From NCBI RefSeq assembly GCF_004365655.1, contig NZ_SOEO01000002.1, positions 928,308 through 992,307 of the forward strand: a DNA stretch of 64,000 nt. The letters are read 5' to 3'. The notes beneath the pieces were generated by a model that saw only the letters and a program-made list of their open reading frames with translations, was not told the origin of the DNA and searched no databases. The stretch is from Epilithonimonas xixisoli (GTDB lineage Bacteria; Bacteroidota; Bacteroidia; Flavobacteriales; Weeksellaceae). This document shows positions 61,386 to 64,000 of this stretch, piece after piece. Made by a program: the position numbers and the translations under genes. Numbering within the stretch: the first letter of the stretch is position 1; each line of letters begins with the position of its first letter.

Positions 61386-61424
61386 TAAAATTGGCTCCCT
61401 TTACGGCTGTGGAAATCAATTTTA
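61386..61424. repeat. Hairpin with constant loop, copy B
   Basis: TAAAATTG (61386-61393) and CAATTTTA (61417-61424) pair perfectly around GCTCCCTTTACGGCTGTGGA(AAT). The loop is the same as in copy A at 44214-44266 with two changes, but the stem is unrelated in sequence. Confidence 0.75.
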
Positions 61425-61460
61425 TATCAAAGTTTGCTTATTTTTGCTGATTAAGATTTT

Positions 61461-61493
61461 AGTCTAACATCTAATCTCTAAATTCTAACATCT
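61461..61493. repeat. Self-similar CTAACATCTA spacer before the Ig-like lipoprotein gene
   Basis: The words AGTCTAACATCTAATCTC and TAAATTCTAACATCTATA repeat the phrase seen at 32091 and 33191. It ends about 10 nt before the ATG at 61504. Confidence 0.6.
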
Positions 61494-61503
61494 ATATATA
61501 ATA

Positions 61504-63156
61504 ATGAAGCAGTTTCTTCTTTGGCTTTTTGCATCGTTGGTTTTGGTAAGTTGTGCCAGAGTTGGATCTCCCGTTGGTGGAGACAAAGATTCTATTCCGC
61601 CGTCAATGGTCGGGTCAAATATCGATACCACCAGAATCAATGTGCCGAGAGACATCAAAAAACTCAGAATTGATTTTGACGAATATATCACTTTGAAAGA
61701 TGTGAGCAAAAATCTGATCATTTCTCCACCGATCCAATATTCCAAGATTATTCCGTCTTCCACAGGTAACAAATATTTGGAAATTCAATGGAAAGACACG
61801 CTTCAGGCGAACACGACTTACAATTTTAATTTCGGAAATTCGATTGTGGATCTGAATGAGAGTAATATTTTGCCTTATTTCAATTTCGCTTTTTCGACGG
61901 GTGAAAAGCTCGATGATCTTTACATCAGCGGAACACTTTCCGATGCTTTGGGAAATGAAAAAAACTCAGAAGGAAAAGATAAGAATCTTGTGGTCGGACT
62001 TTATCAGGTCAAAGACACAATGAATTATCGCCAAAAACCTTACTACATCGCTAAAGCTGACCTCGATGGTTATTTCGAATTAAATTATTTAACGCCAGGA
62101 AAATATAAAATTATTGGTTTCGATGATGAGAATAATAATTCCATCTACGATATCGGAAAAGAAAATGTTGCGTTTCAAAAAGATGAGATCGATCTTCAAA
62201 CCAGCATTTCCGGATTGAAACTGAAAACTTTCCCATCAAAGAAAATGGCGAAGTACAAAGAAATGACTGCCTCAGTTGGCGGAATTACAATGGTCTTCGA
62301 AGGCAACCCCGAAAAAGTAATCGTGAAAACAGTAGGCGAGAAACCCGCAGATTACAAAGTGACGCACAAATCCCGATCAGATTCTGTGAAGATTTGGTTT
62401 GATGCAACCAAGGAAAATATCGGCGCAACGGTAAGTGAAAACCTGAGATTCTCTTATGACACGGGCGCAGTTCAAGACACGATGTCTGTATTTTACAAAA
62501 AACCAACGAAAGATGAGATGACGGTTACAAATCCTTTTGGAAACAAATTGGTGCCTGAGACAGATTTCAGATTTTCATCCAATTATATCATTAATAAAAT
62601 CCAACCGGAAAACTGGAAATTGGAAGCCGACAGCATTGCCCAAAATTTCACCGCAAGGATTTCGGAATTGGATTCCACGCAGGTTTTCATCAAGTCAGAT
62701 TTCGTCGTAGGAAAAAAATATCAGTTGACTGTTCCGAAAAACACATTGAGTTCTTTTTATACCAGATCCAGCGAAAGTGTCCGTTTCGATTTCGAAGTTT
62801 CAAAAGCAGAAGATTTCGGAAGTTTTTCTGCCCATCTCAAAAATATCCCATCTCAGAAATTCTGGATTCAATTGCTCAATGAGAAAAATGAGCCGGCTTA
62901 TCAACAATACACCAATCAGACTGATATCAAATTCATCAATCTCAAACCCGGAAGTTACAGGTTGAGGATTTTGGTGGACAATAATGAGAACGGCGTTTGG
63001 GACAGCGCGGATTTTGCAAACGAAGTTTCTGCGGAGGATGTTTACATCTTCAAAAAAATGGGAGACAAAGAAGTGATGAGTAAGATCAACGTTCGCCAAA
63101 TGTGGGAAATCAATGAAAACTGGGATTTAACTTTAGAAGAACAACCAGTCAATTGA
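61504..63156 (+). CDS. Ig-like (SbsA-type) lipoprotein
   Basis: The 550-residue protein has a signal peptide with lipobox (LVLVSC, about residue 17) followed by ARVGSPVGGDKDSIPPSM, the standard opening of these Bacteroidota lipoproteins. An Ig-like Big_5 domain (about 35-140; RIDFDEYITLKDVSKNLIISPP) comes next, then further beta domains and NNENGVWDSADF near 490, a carboxypeptidase-like fold. It lies in the outer membrane or periplasm. The role is not known. The following gene starts on its stop codon. Confidence 0.85.
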   Translation: MKQFLLWLFASLVLVSCARVGSPVGGDKDSIPPSMVGSNIDTTRINVPRDIKKLRIDFDEYITLKDVSKNLIISPPIQYSKIIPSSTGNKYLEIQWKDTLQANTTYNFNFGNSIVDLNESNILPYFNFAFSTGEKLDDLYISGTLSDALGNEKNSEGKDKNLVVGLYQVKDTMNYRQKPYYIAKADLDGYFELNYLTPGKYKIIGFDDENNNSIYDIGKENVAFQKDEIDLQTSISGLKLKTFPSKKMAKYKEMTASVGGITMVFEGNPEKVIVKTVGEKPADYKVTHKSRSDSVKIWFDATKENIGATVSENLRFSYDTGAVQDTMSVFYKKPTKDEMTVTNPFGNKLVPETDFRFSSNYIINKIQPENWKLEADSIAQNFTARISELDSTQVFIKSDFVVGKKYQLTVPKNTLSSFYTRSSESVRFDFEVSKAEDFGSFSAHLKNIPSQKFWIQLLNEKNEPAYQQYTNQTDIKFINLKPGSYRLRILVDNNENGVWDSADFANEVSAEDVYIFKKMGDKEVMSKINVRQMWEINENWDLTLEEQPVN

Positions 63157-63593
63157 AAAAATTAATCTTTTGGACAGCAGTCGTTTTTCTCGGGATTCAA
63201 TTCATTCCTATAGATCGGGAAAACAAAGCAGTCAACAAGCAAGACAATTTTGTTGATATCCACAAAACGCCAGATCAAATAAAAACGATTCTGAAAAACG
63301 CCTGTTACGATTGTCACTCCAACGAAACCAAATATCCAAATTATGCCTACATCGCCCCAATTTCGTGGGCAGTGAAAGATCATATCAACGAAGGACGAAA
63401 ATATCTCAACTTTTCAGAATGGGGTTCTTATAATAATGACCTAAAAAAAAATGCGATTGAGAAAACCATTTCCAGCGTTCGGGATTTACAAATGCCATTG
63501 CCTTCCTATATAAGTTATCATCCAGAAGCCAATTTGACGACGAAGCAAAGAAAAGAATTAGATAATTATTTTAATAATCTCCAGCCTAAATAA
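63153..63593 (+). CDS. Haem-binding domain protein with one CxxCH
   Basis: The 146-residue protein has an N-terminal membrane helix or signal (about 3-19) and a single c-type haem motif C-Y-D-C-H near 52, then NETKYPNYAYIAPISWAVKDHINEGR, the haem-binding domain layout. It starts with TTG at 63153, which overlaps the preceding stop (TTGA), so the two genes are translationally coupled. Likely periplasmic electron carrier or sensor; partner unknown. Confidence 0.82.
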   Translation: MKKLIFWTAVVFLGIQFIPIDRENKAVNKQDNFVDIHKTPDQIKTILKNACYDCHSNETKYPNYAYIAPISWAVKDHINEGRKYLNFSEWGSYNNDLKKNAIEKTISSVRDLQMPLPSYISYHPEANLTTKQRKELDNYFNNLQPK

Positions 63594-63601
63594 AATATTT
63601 T

Positions 63602-63750
63602 ATGGCAATCCCCGCAAATTCCCTTGCTTTTCCCCACGCTTAATTTGCGGGTCGGGCTATCCGCTACAATCTTTTTATAGAGATCGCCTCATCTTTCCCT
63701 TGGCAAATCTCTATAAAAAGGATTTCCACTACTATCCCTATTGCGGGATT
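63602..63750 (+). repeat. Intergenic element, copy 5 (diverged, two hairpins)
   Basis: This copy has CCCGCAAATT (63611-63620) pairing with AATTTGCGGG (63642-63651), then CTTTTTATAGAGAT (63671-63684) pairing with ATCTCTATAAAAAG (63707-63720), then GGATTTCC. It shares the AATCTTTTT ... AAAAAGGATTTCC frame with copies 1-3, but its ends and inner parts differ. The remainder to 63840 shows nothing recognisable. Confidence 0.7.
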
Positions 63751-63857
63751 TCCTATCAAAACGAGACAGCCGTTCCAGATCCACTTTTCTTTTGAAAATT
63801 AATGTCTTTGAAAACCAGCGCAATACTTAAATGTTTGTTTAAAAATTAGGAATATAT

Positions 63858-63887
63858 TTGCGGTTTCAAAAAAAGTTCCTACTTTTG
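63858..63887 (+). promoter_or_regulatory. Perfect promoter reading out of the window
   Basis: TTG (63858-63860) and TACTTTTG (63880-63887) are 19 nt apart. The start would be near 63894. The 107 nt to the window edge hold no sizeable ORF and could be the leader of a stable RNA gene or operon outside the window. This is the strongest unassigned promoter found. Confidence 0.8.
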
Positions 63888-64000
63888 CAACCGCTTTAAG
63901 AGAGCAGCGCAGAAGAGCTTACAGACGGTGATTATGAATTTGGGACTTGTCACAGAGTGCTAGATTTAGTTAAGAAAAGTCTTGTAGGATAAAAAAGGAA

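Noticed and set aside
63932..63961. Nine-codon ORF MNLGLVTEC near the right edge
   Set aside because: Too short, with no supporting context; it lies inside a probable leader or stable RNA.
1..64000. CRISPR arrays, tRNA genes, prophage or IS transposases
   Set aside because: No regular spacer-repeat array, no cloverleaf-like gene with a TTCRANNC arm, and no transposase or integrase motif was seen. The repeats found are short and irregular.

Overview
The window reads as chromosomal DNA of a flavobacterium, most likely a Chryseobacterium-like member of the Weeksellaceae. The grounds are low G+C, proteins with type IX secretion (T9SS) C-terminal sorting tails, several near-perfect flavobacterial promoters (TTG-N19-TAnnTTTG), weak or absent Shine-Dalgarno sites, a tyrosine ammonia-lyase closely resembling the Flavobacterium johnsoniae enzyme inside a flexirubin/aryl-polyene locus, and a fused two-oxoacid dehydrogenase E1. 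The genus is an inference; no rRNA gene is visible.

Layout. 1-24 kb is mostly housekeeping: recJ, a T9SS cargo protein, catalase with divergent oxyR, metK behind a SAM-II type riboswitch, an ECF-like sigma factor with a 45-codon gene after it, a YjjG-type phosphatase, trpS, a trimeric-fibre-like surface protein, an AraC regulator, a LytS/LytT type two-component pair with small upstream genes, a CrtA-like gene followed by a frameshifted gene, sanA, lspA, a DksA-like gene and ileS. A AAA/DUF4143 ATPase gene follows, preceded by four repeats phased at exactly 23 bp.

24.9-41.2 kb is a pigment locus in two facing arms. The plus arm has an adenylate-forming ligase, tyrosine ammonia-lyase, FabG, ketosynthase, ACP, LpxL-type acyltransferase, CrtI-type desaturase and a C45-family lipoprotein. 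A flavin halogenase is transcribed divergently from the ammonia-lyase. The minus arm has a polysaccharide deacetylase, LolA, a lipoprotein, an outer-membrane barrel, a hot-dog dehydratase, a small exported protein and a GT2-DUF2062 glycosyltransferase. Together they can supply an aryl starter, extend and dehydrate a polyene, halogenate the ring and handle the product in the envelope. The dialkylresorcinol genes (darA/darB) are not in the window.

42.1-56 kb is a phenylacetate catabolic operon under one promoter whose -33 element lies inside a TetR-type palindrome: oxoacid dehydrogenase E1, tetR, paaE, paaA, paaB, paaC, paaD, paaH, paaJ, paaZ and an enoyl-CoA hydratase, with two unrelated AT-rich genes (one frameshifted) inserted between them. 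paaK is not present. The gaps hold at least five kinds of short repeats.

56-64 kb holds a small gene flanked by 22-bp direct repeats, an undescribed four-gene sensory operon (unknown soluble protein, seven-helix membrane protein, histidine kinase, NarL-type regulator), rpmE2 (L31), a GlmU-like protein, an Ig-like lipoprotein, a haem-binding protein, and at the right edge a perfect promoter reading out of the window. The most striking unexplained signals are the 23-bp phased repeats, several intergenic repeat families (hairpins with a constant loop and changing stem, 90-110 nt end-of-gene elements, self-similar spacers just before start codons), a 20-residue amphipathic peptide ORF, and a short ORF that starts inside the SAM-II riboswitch.
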